The notes under the pieces were generated by a model, which saw only the letters and a list, made by a program, of their open reading frames with translations, did not search any database and had not been told where the DNA came from. This document shows positions 8,986 through 15,945 of a stretch of DNA of 64,000 bases, piece after piece (the first letter of the stretch is position 1; every line of letters begins with the position of its first letter). Origin of the DNA: Halosolutus gelatinilyticus (GTDB lineage Archaea; Halobacteriota; Halobacteria; Halobacteriales; Natrialbaceae); contig NZ_CP095493.1 of the NCBI RefSeq assembly GCF_023028105.1, positions 124,001-188,000 of the forward strand, given 5' to 3'. The translations under genes were made by a program, and so were the position numbers.

Positions 8986-10134
8986 ATGGACGAAGACGGC
9001 ACGAGCCGAAACGGGATCACTCGACGGGACGCGGTCAGGTACGGGAGCGCCGTCGTCGGCGGTGGAGTACTCGCCGGCTGCATGGGGACCGAGCCGAACG
9101 ACGGTGAGGATGAACGGGGCGGAGCCGCCGCCTCGTCGGACGGCTCGTACACGGTCGAGATGGAACCGGTCGGCGAAATCGCGTTCGACGACGTTCCCGA
9201 AACGTGGTTCCCGTACACGGCGGACTACGCCGATATGGGCGTCGCACTCGGGCGGGGCGACGGGTTGCTGGCGATCGGCGTTCGAGCGCGGTACGGGACG
9301 CACCTCTACGAGGAACTGCCGGGCGTTTCGATCGACGGGGACGGATTGACGGAGCTCTGGCAGGGGAGCACCGGGAAGGAGATCTTCTACGAACTCGACG
9401 CCGATCTCCACGTCATCGATCCGAACTTTATGGTGAACCAGCTGGGATGGAGTCAGGAGGACGTCGACGAAATCGACGACACGGTCGGCCCGTTTTTCGG
9501 CAACACGATCTTCACGCGGGTGTACGACTGGCACGACTACGCCGACTACTCGATGTACGAAGCCTTCGAAAAGCTCGCCGAGGTGTTCCGGGAACGAGAT
9601 CGGTACGAAGCCTTCGCGCAGTATCACGACGACGTGCTCGCCGACGTTCGGAGTCGGCTCCCCGACGAAACGCCCGACGTGGCGGTGCTGTATCCCGCGG
9701 AGGTTCCGCCGGAGTCGTTCTATCCGTACCTCGTCGGCGCCGGGACGCAGTCCAAGCACTGGAACGATCTCCGGGTCGGCGACGCGCTCGCGAAACACGG
9801 TTTCGAAGACGCACAGGCCGACGGCGGCACGATCGACTACGAGGGGCTCCTCGAGATCGATCCGGACGTGATCGCGATCCGTCTCCAGGGCGAGATCACG
9901 CCGGCGTACTTTGAGGACGAAATCGTCTCCCACCTCCGGGGCCACGACATCGCGAGCGAACTCCGGGCGGTGCAAAACGATCGCGTCGTCTACGGCGGCC
10001 TGACCTATCAGGGTCCGATCATCCACCTCTTTCAACTCGAACGAGCCGCGAGGGAGCTCTACCCCGACGAATTCGATGGGGAACGGCTGTTCGATCGCCG
10101 TCGGGTCGCGGATATCGTCACCGGAACCGACTGA
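8986..10134 (+). CDS. TAT-exported iron/siderophore-binding lipoprotein, copy 1
   Basis: A 382-aa ABC-type substrate-binding protein. The N-terminus has a twin-arginine signal (TRRDAVRYGSAVVGG) and a lipobox LAGC with the lipidated Cys near residue 30. The body has TroA/FecB-like features: a central dyad with long helix, the phrase DPNFMVNQLGWSQEDVDEID, and the C-terminal NDRVVYGGLTYQGPIIHLFQ. It would bind a ferric siderophore or heme on the outer face of the membrane. It is paralogous to the next gene. No permease or ATPase is encoded nearby, so it must use a transporter from elsewhere. The ATG lies about 27 nt below a TATA-like box, so the transcript is probably leaderless and controlled by operator 1. 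Confidence 0.85.
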   Translation: MDEDGTSRNGITRRDAVRYGSAVVGGGVLAGCMGTEPNDGEDERGGAAASSDGSYTVEMEPVGEIAFDDVPETWFPYTADYADMGVALGRGDGLLAIGVRARYGTHLYEELPGVSIDGDGLTELWQGSTGKEIFYELDADLHVIDPNFMVNQLGWSQEDVDEIDDTVGPFFGNTIFTRVYDWHDYADYSMYEAFEKLAEVFRERDRYEAFAQYHDDVLADVRSRLPDETPDVAVLYPAEVPPESFYPYLVGAGTQSKHWNDLRVGDALAKHGFEDAQADGGTIDYEGLLEIDPDVIAIRLQGEITPAYFEDEIVSHLRGHDIASELRAVQNDRVVYGGLTYQGPIIHLFQLERAARELYPDEFDGERLFDRRRVADIVTGTD

Positions 10135-10223
10135 ACTCGAACGCCGCCGGTCGCGATCGGAACGCGATTTACTCTCTGACGGCGCCGGCGTTTGACCGGC
10201 CGACTATCAGAGGAGTTATTACG

Positions 10224-10241
10224 TTTTAGGGTTGCCTAAAA
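10224..10241. promoter_or_regulatory. DtxR-family-like iron operator 2
   Basis: TTTTAGG-GTTG-CCTAAAA is an 18-bp inverted repeat with 7-bp perfect arms. It ends 3 bp before the ATG at 10245, with a TTATTA box at about 10217-10222. The operator therefore covers the expected transcription start of a leaderless transcript, a position suited to repression. Confidence 0.75.
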
Positions 10242-10244
10242 TAC

Positions 10245-11444
10245 ATGGCAGAACAGGGCCCGATTCGCGGGGTACCGACGCGCAGAGACGCAATCAAGTT
10301 CGGCGGTGCGATCGTCGGGGGCGGCGTGCTGGCCGGCTGTCTCGGCGGGGAGCCGTCCGAATCGGAATCGGACGGCTCGTCTTCGGGGACCGACTCGTAT
10401 TCGGTAACGATGTCGCCGGTGGGGGAGGTGACGTTCGACGCCGTTCCGGAGACCGTGTTCACGGTGTTCACCCAGTATGCGGATATGGCGGTGGCGCTCG
10501 GATACGGCGACGCCGTCAACGCGGTGTACGTTCCCGAGATGTCAGGGACGACGATGAACCACTACTACCACCACCTCGACGGCGTTTCCTTCGAGTGGGA
10601 GGACCTCCACGATCCGCTGACCGACGGGCTTTCGAAGGAACTGCTCTACGAACTGAACAGCGACGTCCACCTCGTGGATCCGGCTTGGGTGTCGACGCAG
10701 GACGGCTGGAACGACGGTGACATCACAGAGGTTGGGAATCAGCTCGCACCGTGGTTCGGAAACTTTTACAGCGGGACGCGGGCGGCCGCACCCGACGGAT
10801 ACGCCGACTACGAGTACTACGGTCTGTGGGATCTGTTCGGGAAGGTGGCGGAGGTGTTCCGCGAGCGGTCTCGCTACGAAGCGCTCGCGGCCGTCCACGA
10901 GGACCTCCTCGATCGGATCGAACGCGAGTTGCCGCCGGAGAGCGAGCGACCGACGGCCGTCCGCGTCACCTTCGACGCCGAGGCCGGGGTGTTCTACACC
11001 TACCACCTCAACAAACCGGGATACTGGCTGGCGGACACGCGTCCGCTGGGGGCGATCGACGCCTTCGCCGACGCGGACTGGGACGGTCTTTGGGGACAGG
11101 TGGACTACGAGGTGATGGCCGAGGCCGATCCAGACGTCATCCTCCACCTCTGGGGAATGACGCCCTCTTACAGCATGGCGGACGTGCGCGCGGCCCTGGA
11201 GGACGACCCGGTCGGGCGTGACCTGACGGCGGTCAAAACCGATCGAGTGTACGCACAAGGGATGCGCTACCAGGGGCCGATCATGAACCTGTTCCAGATC
11301 GAGATGACCGCGAAACAGCTCTACCCGGACGTGTTCGGGGAGTGGCCGGCGTACGAAGACGGCGATCCGTATCCGGAGATTCCGGACGACGAGCGCCTGT
11401 TCGATCGCGATCGGGTCGCGGCCGTCGTCAACGGAGAGGTCTGA
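10245..11444 (+). CDS. TAT-exported iron/siderophore-binding lipoprotein, copy 2
   Basis: A 399-aa paralogue of the preceding gene. The signal region PTRRDAIKFGGAIVGGGVLA is followed by the lipobox Cys (LAGC). Shared landmarks include YADMAVALGYGD, KVAEVFRERSRYEAL and the C-terminal YQGPIMNLFQIE followed by ERLFDRDRVA. It has a longer C-terminal part than copy 1. The two copies probably bind different ferric chelates or serve the same transporter. It is followed 2 nt later by the flavoprotein gene, so these two are co-transcribed under operator 2. A separate operator and TATA box upstream mean it need not depend on copy 1 transcription. Confidence 0.85.
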   Translation: MAEQGPIRGVPTRRDAIKFGGAIVGGGVLAGCLGGEPSESESDGSSSGTDSYSVTMSPVGEVTFDAVPETVFTVFTQYADMAVALGYGDAVNAVYVPEMSGTTMNHYYHHLDGVSFEWEDLHDPLTDGLSKELLYELNSDVHLVDPAWVSTQDGWNDGDITEVGNQLAPWFGNFYSGTRAAAPDGYADYEYYGLWDLFGKVAEVFRERSRYEALAAVHEDLLDRIERELPPESERPTAVRVTFDAEAGVFYTYHLNKPGYWLADTRPLGAIDAFADADWDGLWGQVDYEVMAEADPDVILHLWGMTPSYSMADVRAALEDDPVGRDLTAVKTDRVYAQGMRYQGPIMNLFQIEMTAKQLYPDVFGEWPAYEDGDPYPEIPDDERLFDRDRVAAVVNGEV

Positions 11445-11446
11445 GT

Positions 11447-12409
11447 ATGGCCGCCACGAACCCTGACGACCCCGGCGAGTCGAACGCGCACGATCGCGAC
11501 GTGGTCATCGTGGGTGGCGGTCCGGCGGGTTGTTCGGCCGGCCTCTTCTGCGCCCGCGAGGGCCTCGAGACGGTTATCTTCGACCGCGGCCGATCCTCGA
11601 TCAAGCGCTGTGCCTACCTGGAGAACTACCTCGGCTTTCCCGGCGGGGTCGACGTCGAGACGCTGTACGGGCTGATGCACGCCCACGCCGACGCCGCGGG
11701 CTGTGAGATCGTCCCCGATCTCGTCGAGTCGATCGAACGTGCCGGCGACGCGGAATTTATCGTCGAACCCCAGGAGGGCAAACCGATCACCGCGACGCGA
11801 GTGATCGCCGCAACCCGCTACGACGGCGAGTACATGCGCGGACTCGACGACGACGAGGCGATGTTCGTGACATATGACCACCACGGCGAGAACGAAGAGT
11901 ACTTCGACACGAGCTACGCGGCACGCGACGGGACGACGCCCGTCGACGGGCTCTACGTCGCCTCGCCGTCGGAGGAGGACGACCAGGCGATCACGGCGGC
12001 CGGTCGCGGTGCGCGCGTCGCGAAGTGCGTCGTCGCCGACGCCCGCGTCGACGGCGACTGGTGGCCGGGCGTCGCGGAGCGTGTCGACTGGGTGCGACGG
12101 GAGGCGGAACGCACCGACGAGTGGGCCGATCGCGAGACGTGGATCGAGTGGTTCGACGACTCGTTCGCGGAGGACGCGCCGATCGATCCCGAATCGGAAC
12201 GGTTCCGACGGGTTCGCGAGGCGTACGTCGACGAGGCGCTGGCGGGGTACCTGACAGCGGCGGCGATCGACGAGCGGACCGACGCGGGCCACGAGGCGCT
12301 CGCCAGCCACCTCGATCCGGAGGCGATCGTCGAGGCCCTGGACGAGGAGACGCTGCTTGACGTCATCGACGACGCCAGCATCCGAGCATACGCCGCCGAC
12401 GGCGAGTGA
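11447..12409 (+). CDS. FAD-dependent NAD(P)-binding oxidoreductase, thioredoxin-reductase-like fold
   Basis: A 320-aa protein. The N-terminal dinucleotide fold is VVIVGGGPAGCSAGLFCARE (GxGxxG). It is followed by IKRCAYLENYLGFPGGVDV, a stretch typical of thioredoxin-reductase-like flavoproteins, and a second FAD-binding region VDGLYVASPSEEDDQAI. The redox CxxC pair of true thioredoxin reductases is absent, and the last 120 residues form an unusual acidic extension. Co-transcription with a siderophore-binding lipoprotein suggests a role in reductive iron release or siderophore handling; that is inference from position. The ATG is 2 nt after the previous stop. Confidence 0.8.
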   Translation: MAATNPDDPGESNAHDRDVVIVGGGPAGCSAGLFCAREGLETVIFDRGRSSIKRCAYLENYLGFPGGVDVETLYGLMHAHADAAGCEIVPDLVESIERAGDAEFIVEPQEGKPITATRVIAATRYDGEYMRGLDDDEAMFVTYDHHGENEEYFDTSYAARDGTTPVDGLYVASPSEEDDQAITAAGRGARVAKCVVADARVDGDWWPGVAERVDWVRREAERTDEWADRETWIEWFDDSFAEDAPIDPESERFRRVREAYVDEALAGYLTAAAIDERTDAGHEALASHLDPEAIVEALDEETLLDVIDDASIRAYAADGE

Positions 12410-12450
12410 CTCGACGACCGGGCGCGAATTCCCGATCGGGTCGGCGATAG

Positions 12451-12464
12451 TTAGGCCGGCCTAA
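12451..12464. promoter_or_regulatory. DtxR-family-like iron operator 3
   Basis: TTAGGCCGGCCTAA is a perfect palindrome identical to operator 1. It lies 19 bp upstream of operator 4 and just before the GTTATCAA box. Together they flank the probable TATA element of the small downstream gene. Confidence 0.75.
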
Positions 12465-12483
12465 AATAGAAAGCGTTATCAAT

Positions 12484-12501
12484 TTTTAGGCTAGCCTAAA
12501 A
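12484..12501. promoter_or_regulatory. DtxR-family-like iron operator 4
   Basis: TTTTAGGCTAGCCTAAAA is a perfect 18-bp palindrome ending 2 bp before the ATG at 12504. The layout (AT box near 12474-12481, then operator, then ATG) copies that of the second lipoprotein gene. This supports 12504 as a genuine leaderless start. Confidence 0.75.
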
Positions 12502-12503
12502 TT

Positions 12504-12773
12504 ATGGCAGGCGACGAAACGGCGTACGGGTCGACTATCGACGGAGAGGAGCGAAAGTGTGTCGGGGTCGACGGGTCGATCGTCGGCGGTGATCGCTGAA
12601 TGCTCGCCCGCGAGTGGGTTATCGCGAGTAACTACCGCGACCCGACGGATTACGACATCCCCGAGTTGCCGATCTGGCGGGTGTACCGGGGCGAGTGCGG
12701 CCGCGTGGCGTTCGCCGACGGCGACGGCGAGCCGTTCATCGCCGCGGACCGGCCGGTCCCGGTCCGGCGATAG
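12504..12773 (+). pseudogene. Small iron-regulated gene interrupted by an in-frame TGA
   Basis: From the ATG at 12504 the frame runs 31 codons (MAGDETAYGSTIDG...IVGGDR) to a TGA at 12597-12599, then continues in the same frame from an ATG at 12600 for 57 codons to TAG at 12771-12773. The second part (LAREWVIASNYRDPTDYDIP, PIWRVYRGECGRVAF, then EPFIAAD) looks like a compact conserved domain. The start position is strongly suggested by the operator and TATA layout. Either it is one 89-codon gene with a nonsense mutation, or two adjacent genes joined by TGA-ATG. No known domain was recognised. The products are too short to appear in common ORF searches. Confidence 0.55.
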
Positions 12774-12856
12774 CGGCCGGCGCCCGTGAATCGCACACCG
12801 CCCGTCGACCGCCGCTGCCACGACGGAACGCCGATCGAACGAGCCGCGTCACAGCT

Positions 12857-13795
12857 ATGATTGGAAACACACTGGGCGACATCCGCGTGTACATCGAGTC
12901 CCTCGCGACGGAATCGGGACGGTACTTCCTTGTCTGCGGACGGACGGGGGATCGTCCGGTTCCCGCAGCCGGACTGTCCTTCGAGAACCGAGCGGTGGCC
13001 CGCGCCGCGGCGCGAGCGACCGAACAGTACCGCGCAGCCTTGCGTCGGTACGATCCGCAGGTCCCCACGTACGACGTGATCATCTGCGAGGAGCTTCCGG
13101 ACGATCCGCCCGGCCGCGATCGACGATGGGCGGCCGACGTCGACGGCGACGACCCGCGGCGAAGACCCGAATCGGCGCCGATCCCGAGAGAGCGACGCGG
13201 TGCGATCGACTTCTGTCACACCGTCGCCGGCGTCGTTTTCGAGGCGATCGCCGCGTCGTCGCACGCCGGACTCCAGACCGCGGTCATGGAGACGTACCTC
13301 GACGTCGCCGAGACGATCGACCACCCCGACGAGCTCTGTCTGCGACTCCTCGAAAGCATCGCGACGGAACTCGACGCCCGACTCGACCCCGCCGAACAGG
13401 CCTCCCTGCTCGCCAGGGCGGCGACGACCCTGCCGATCGAGTCCGATCGTCGGGGGAGCCGCGACGAGTTCGAATCGCTCGTCGACGTACTCGCGGAGCT
13501 GCAGTCCGTCGGGTTGCTCGATTCGGCCCGCGTCTCGCTTGCTCCGGACGACTTCGGTTCGTCGGGCTGGTCCTGCTCGGTTCGGCTCGAAGGCTATTCG
13601 CTCGCCGCCGCGCCCGAGCGGATCGTGACGCTCCCGATCGTCGTCGAACTGTTCGCGAGACTGTCGACGCGGTCGATAACGATCACTGACGCCGAGCGGA
13701 TCGATCGACCCTCGCCGGTCGCGTGGCGCGTGCGGATCACCACCGCCGAAACGGCCCATCCGCGCGGGCTCGTCTGCATCCGGGACCGTTCGTAA
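12857..13795 (+). CDS. Uncharacterised haloarchaeal protein linked to iron genes
   Basis: A 312-aa protein. The first 75 residues form a small domain (IGNTLGDIRVYIESLA, YFLVCGRTGDRPVPAAG, ARAAARATEQYRAALRRYDP, YDVIICEE) that looks like a compact alpha/beta unit. The remaining 230 residues start FCHTVAGVVFEAIAASSHAG and are helix-rich, ending with two beta strands. There is no signal peptide or membrane segment. I do not recognise a known enzyme family. It follows the TGA-interrupted small gene by 83 nt and is probably transcribed with it from the operator 3/4 promoter. The ATG at 12857 is chosen because upstream codons in the frame are Arg-rich and lack the domain pattern. Confidence 0.75.
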   Translation: MIGNTLGDIRVYIESLATESGRYFLVCGRTGDRPVPAAGLSFENRAVARAAARATEQYRAALRRYDPQVPTYDVIICEELPDDPPGRDRRWAADVDGDDPRRRPESAPIPRERRGAIDFCHTVAGVVFEAIAASSHAGLQTAVMETYLDVAETIDHPDELCLRLLESIATELDARLDPAEQASLLARAATTLPIESDRRGSRDEFESLVDVLAELQSVGLLDSARVSLAPDDFGSSGWSCSVRLEGYSLAAAPERIVTLPIVVELFARLSTRSITITDAERIDRPSPVAWRVRITTAETAHPRGLVCIRDRS

Positions 13796-13900
13796 TTCGT
13801 TTCCTTGCCGTCTTCGCCGACCGCTGCGACGAGCGCCGGAGAATCGTCCGCCGTCTTCCCGCCCGGCGCGTCCGGACCCGCGCCGCGTCCGAGGATCGCG

Positions 13901-14197
13901 TCACTCGACTCGGGGTGCCCGTTCGTCGGTTCGGCCGGGGAGTTCGAGTTCGATCTCGAGTTCCGGTTCGCCGACGCCGTCGAAGTCGATCTCCAACCCG
14001 ACGGGCTCGCCGACCGCGAACGGCAACTCCCACTCGTCGTCGGCGATCGTCAGTTCGTCGCCGTCGCGGAGCTGCTCGCCCAGGGCGATCAGGAACTCGC
14101 CGGCCTCGCTGGCGTCGAGGCGGTACTCCTGTTCGAACTTGCGGCCGGTTCGGATGATCGTTCGCTCGTCGTCGCCGGTGGATTCGTCGGTCGACAT
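13901..14197 (-). CDS. Amphi-Trp domain protein
   Basis: A 98-aa acidic protein. The N-terminal half has IIRTGRKFEQEYRLDASEAG and FLIALGEQLRDGDELTI. The C-terminal half has DDEWELPFAVGEPV with the family's Trp-x-Leu-Pro signature and then alternating Glu/Leu. This small domain is widespread in haloarchaea and its function is not established. The ATG at 14195-14197 is preferred over longer frames, whose extra residues are Arg-rich. It converges with the upstream iron-island gene, whose stop is 105 nt away. Confidence 0.82.
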   Translation of the reverse strand: MSTDESTGDDERTIIRTGRKFEQEYRLDASEAGEFLIALGEQLRDGDELTIADDEWELPFAVGEPVGLEIDFDGVGEPELEIELELPGRTDERAPRVE

Positions 14198-14493
14198 CGT
14201 CACGGTGACCAGAGGGCTTCGACGGTTATGTCGATCGCGGTCGAAGCGAGTTCGGTGCGGGCGGCGCGACCGTCCACGGCCGGAATGCGTCGGAGGAGTC
14301 GGACGGACCGTCCTCGGCGATCGAAAACACAGTTTTAGGGTGATGGACCGGGAGGGTACGCACGGATGATACACGGCGCCGATCTCGCCGATCCGCTCAC
14401 CCGATCGATCGGGCGGTCGGAGCCGCCGCGCCCCGCCGGCGTCGCCGTACCGATCGCCGGCACCGATCGCCGAAACGACGAGGTGACCCGCGC

Positions 14494-15612
14494 GTGACCG
14501 ACGTCGCGATCGCGGACGCGATCGACGCGTACCTCCAGCGGAAGGCCGTCGGCGATCCCGACGGGCCGGGCGCGGGGACGTACGCCGCAAACGCCGAATC
14601 GATCCTGCGGCGCTGGGCGGAGTGGCTCGACGCGGAACACGACGTGACGTCGCTGTTCGCCCTCGAATCGGCGCAGATGCGGGCCTACGCGTCCGAACTG
14701 AAGGACCGAACGGAGCGCGGAACGTACACCGCCTCGACCGCGGGAACGTACTACGCGGTCGTCCGGGCGTTCCTCTCGTGGTGCGTCCGCGGGGAGATTC
14801 TGGAGGAGAACCCAGCCGCGAACGGGGACGCGAAGCGCGCGTTGCCGTCTGCCGACGGTCGGTCGGACGGCGACCTCTGGACGGGCGGGCAGCGGCGCGC
14901 GCTGGAGCGCTACGTGCGCGATCGGGCGCTCGACGCCCCGGAAGACGACCACGAGACGCGACGATCGCGGCTGCGCGAGTACGCGATGGTGGCCCTCTTC
15001 GCCCACTCCGGCGTCCGGGGCTCGGAGCTGTTCAGAGTCCCCGAAGACGAGCGGCGAACGGGGGCGACCTGGGACGACGTCGATTTCTACACGGGGACGA
15101 TCGACGTCCTCGGTAAGTCCCAGCGGCTCGAAGAGGTGCCGCTCCCCGCCGCGGCGCGGACGCCGCTGCGGCGGTACCGGGTCGTCCTCGACCCGCCGTC
15201 GAACGACTGGCCGCTGTTTCCGACGCGGCACGCGCCGTCGATCGCTCGTCGGGTCAGGGAAGCGCTCGCCGAGCGCGGGCACGACGAGGCGGAGGTCGAC
15301 GCCCTTCTGGCCGATTCGACGGCCGGCGAACTCGCACGCGAGCGATCGATTGCGCCGCCGGCGATCACGACCGAAGGCGCGCGATCGGTCCTCAGACGAC
15401 TCTGCGAGGAAGCCGACATCGACGTCGAGGGCGGATACCTCACCCCGAGCGGCGTCCGCGCCGAGCCCGACGAGCACCGCTACCGTCGGGAAGCCAGCCC
15501 GTCGAAACCGACGCTTCGAGCCTCCGTCGACGAACGGTCGATCGCCGTGCCCGAGGAGCGACCGACGGCGCTCGACGTGGATCGGCGATCGCGAGACGAG
15601 CCGTCGGAGTGA
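14494..15612 (+). CDS. Tyrosine-recombinase-like protein with an atypical C-terminus
   Basis: A 372-aa protein starting with GTG. Residues 1-105 form a SAM-like core-binding domain (DAYLQRKAV, TASTAGTYYAVVRAFLSWC, ILEENPA). The catalytic domain follows with AHSGVRGSELFRV (first Arg) and a Lys in VLGKSQRLEEVPL. Beyond this the family pattern weakens: the HxxR box appears as LTPSGVRAEP, with Ser where His is expected, and no R-H-x-x-TT-x-x-Y segment is found. The tail is Arg/Glu/Pro-rich. It is either a catalytically altered recombinase or one degraded at its 3' end. No phage genes are adjacent, so it is not part of a visible provirus. Confidence 0.7.
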   Translation: MTDVAIADAIDAYLQRKAVGDPDGPGAGTYAANAESILRRWAEWLDAEHDVTSLFALESAQMRAYASELKDRTERGTYTASTAGTYYAVVRAFLSWCVRGEILEENPAANGDAKRALPSADGRSDGDLWTGGQRRALERYVRDRALDAPEDDHETRRSRLREYAMVALFAHSGVRGSELFRVPEDERRTGATWDDVDFYTGTIDVLGKSQRLEEVPLPAAARTPLRRYRVVLDPPSNDWPLFPTRHAPSIARRVREALAERGHDEAEVDALLADSTAGELARERSIAPPAITTEGARSVLRRLCEEADIDVEGGYLTPSGVRAEPDEHRYRREASPSKPTLRASVDERSIAVPEERPTALDVDRRSRDEPSE

Positions 15613-15710
15613 GTCCGTCGAACGCGCCGAGCTCGGTCGCCGAGTTCGGGTGCAGAACCGGTCACATTCGCTGAAAAAGAGGGATGATGGCACGGGTCGT
15701 ACCCCTACCG

Positions 15711-15851
15711 ATGGACGCCGAATGCCAACACTGCCGGTGGAACGGTGACGCGAACGAACTCAACTGGATGATCGTCGAAGGCAACGACGTCGTCGGCGCC
15801 GAACGCGTCTGCCCCGAGTGCCGGAACGCGGACGTCGTCCTCCTTGCGTGA
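15711..15851 (+). CDS. Small CxxC...CxxC zinc-ribbon protein
   Basis: A 46-aa protein: MDAECQHCRWNG, then ELNWMIVEGNDVVGAERVCP, then ECRNADVVLLA. Two CxxC knuckles (Cys5/Cys8 and Cys34/Cys37) would bind one zinc. Tiny zinc-finger proteins of this type are common in haloarchaea and are often regulators or adaptors. The ATG at 15711 begins right before the first knuckle; in-frame ATGs at 15684 and 15687 would add nine or eight residues. It converges with the antiporter operon. Confidence 0.7.
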   Translation: MDAECQHCRWNGDANELNWMIVEGNDVVGAERVCPECRNADVVLLA

Positions 15852-15945
15852 TCGGCGGCCTCGTCGCTGGCGCGGGTCGCGATCGACGATTCTGACAGCA
15901 GTGTACACAGCGACGATAGCTTTTCGCGGGTATCGAATCCCGAAC

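Noticed and set aside
11321-12310. Long minus-strand frame opposite the flavoprotein gene
   Set aside because: It is a GC-rich shadow frame, rich in Arg and Val, without motifs; the plus-strand frame has clear FAD motifs.
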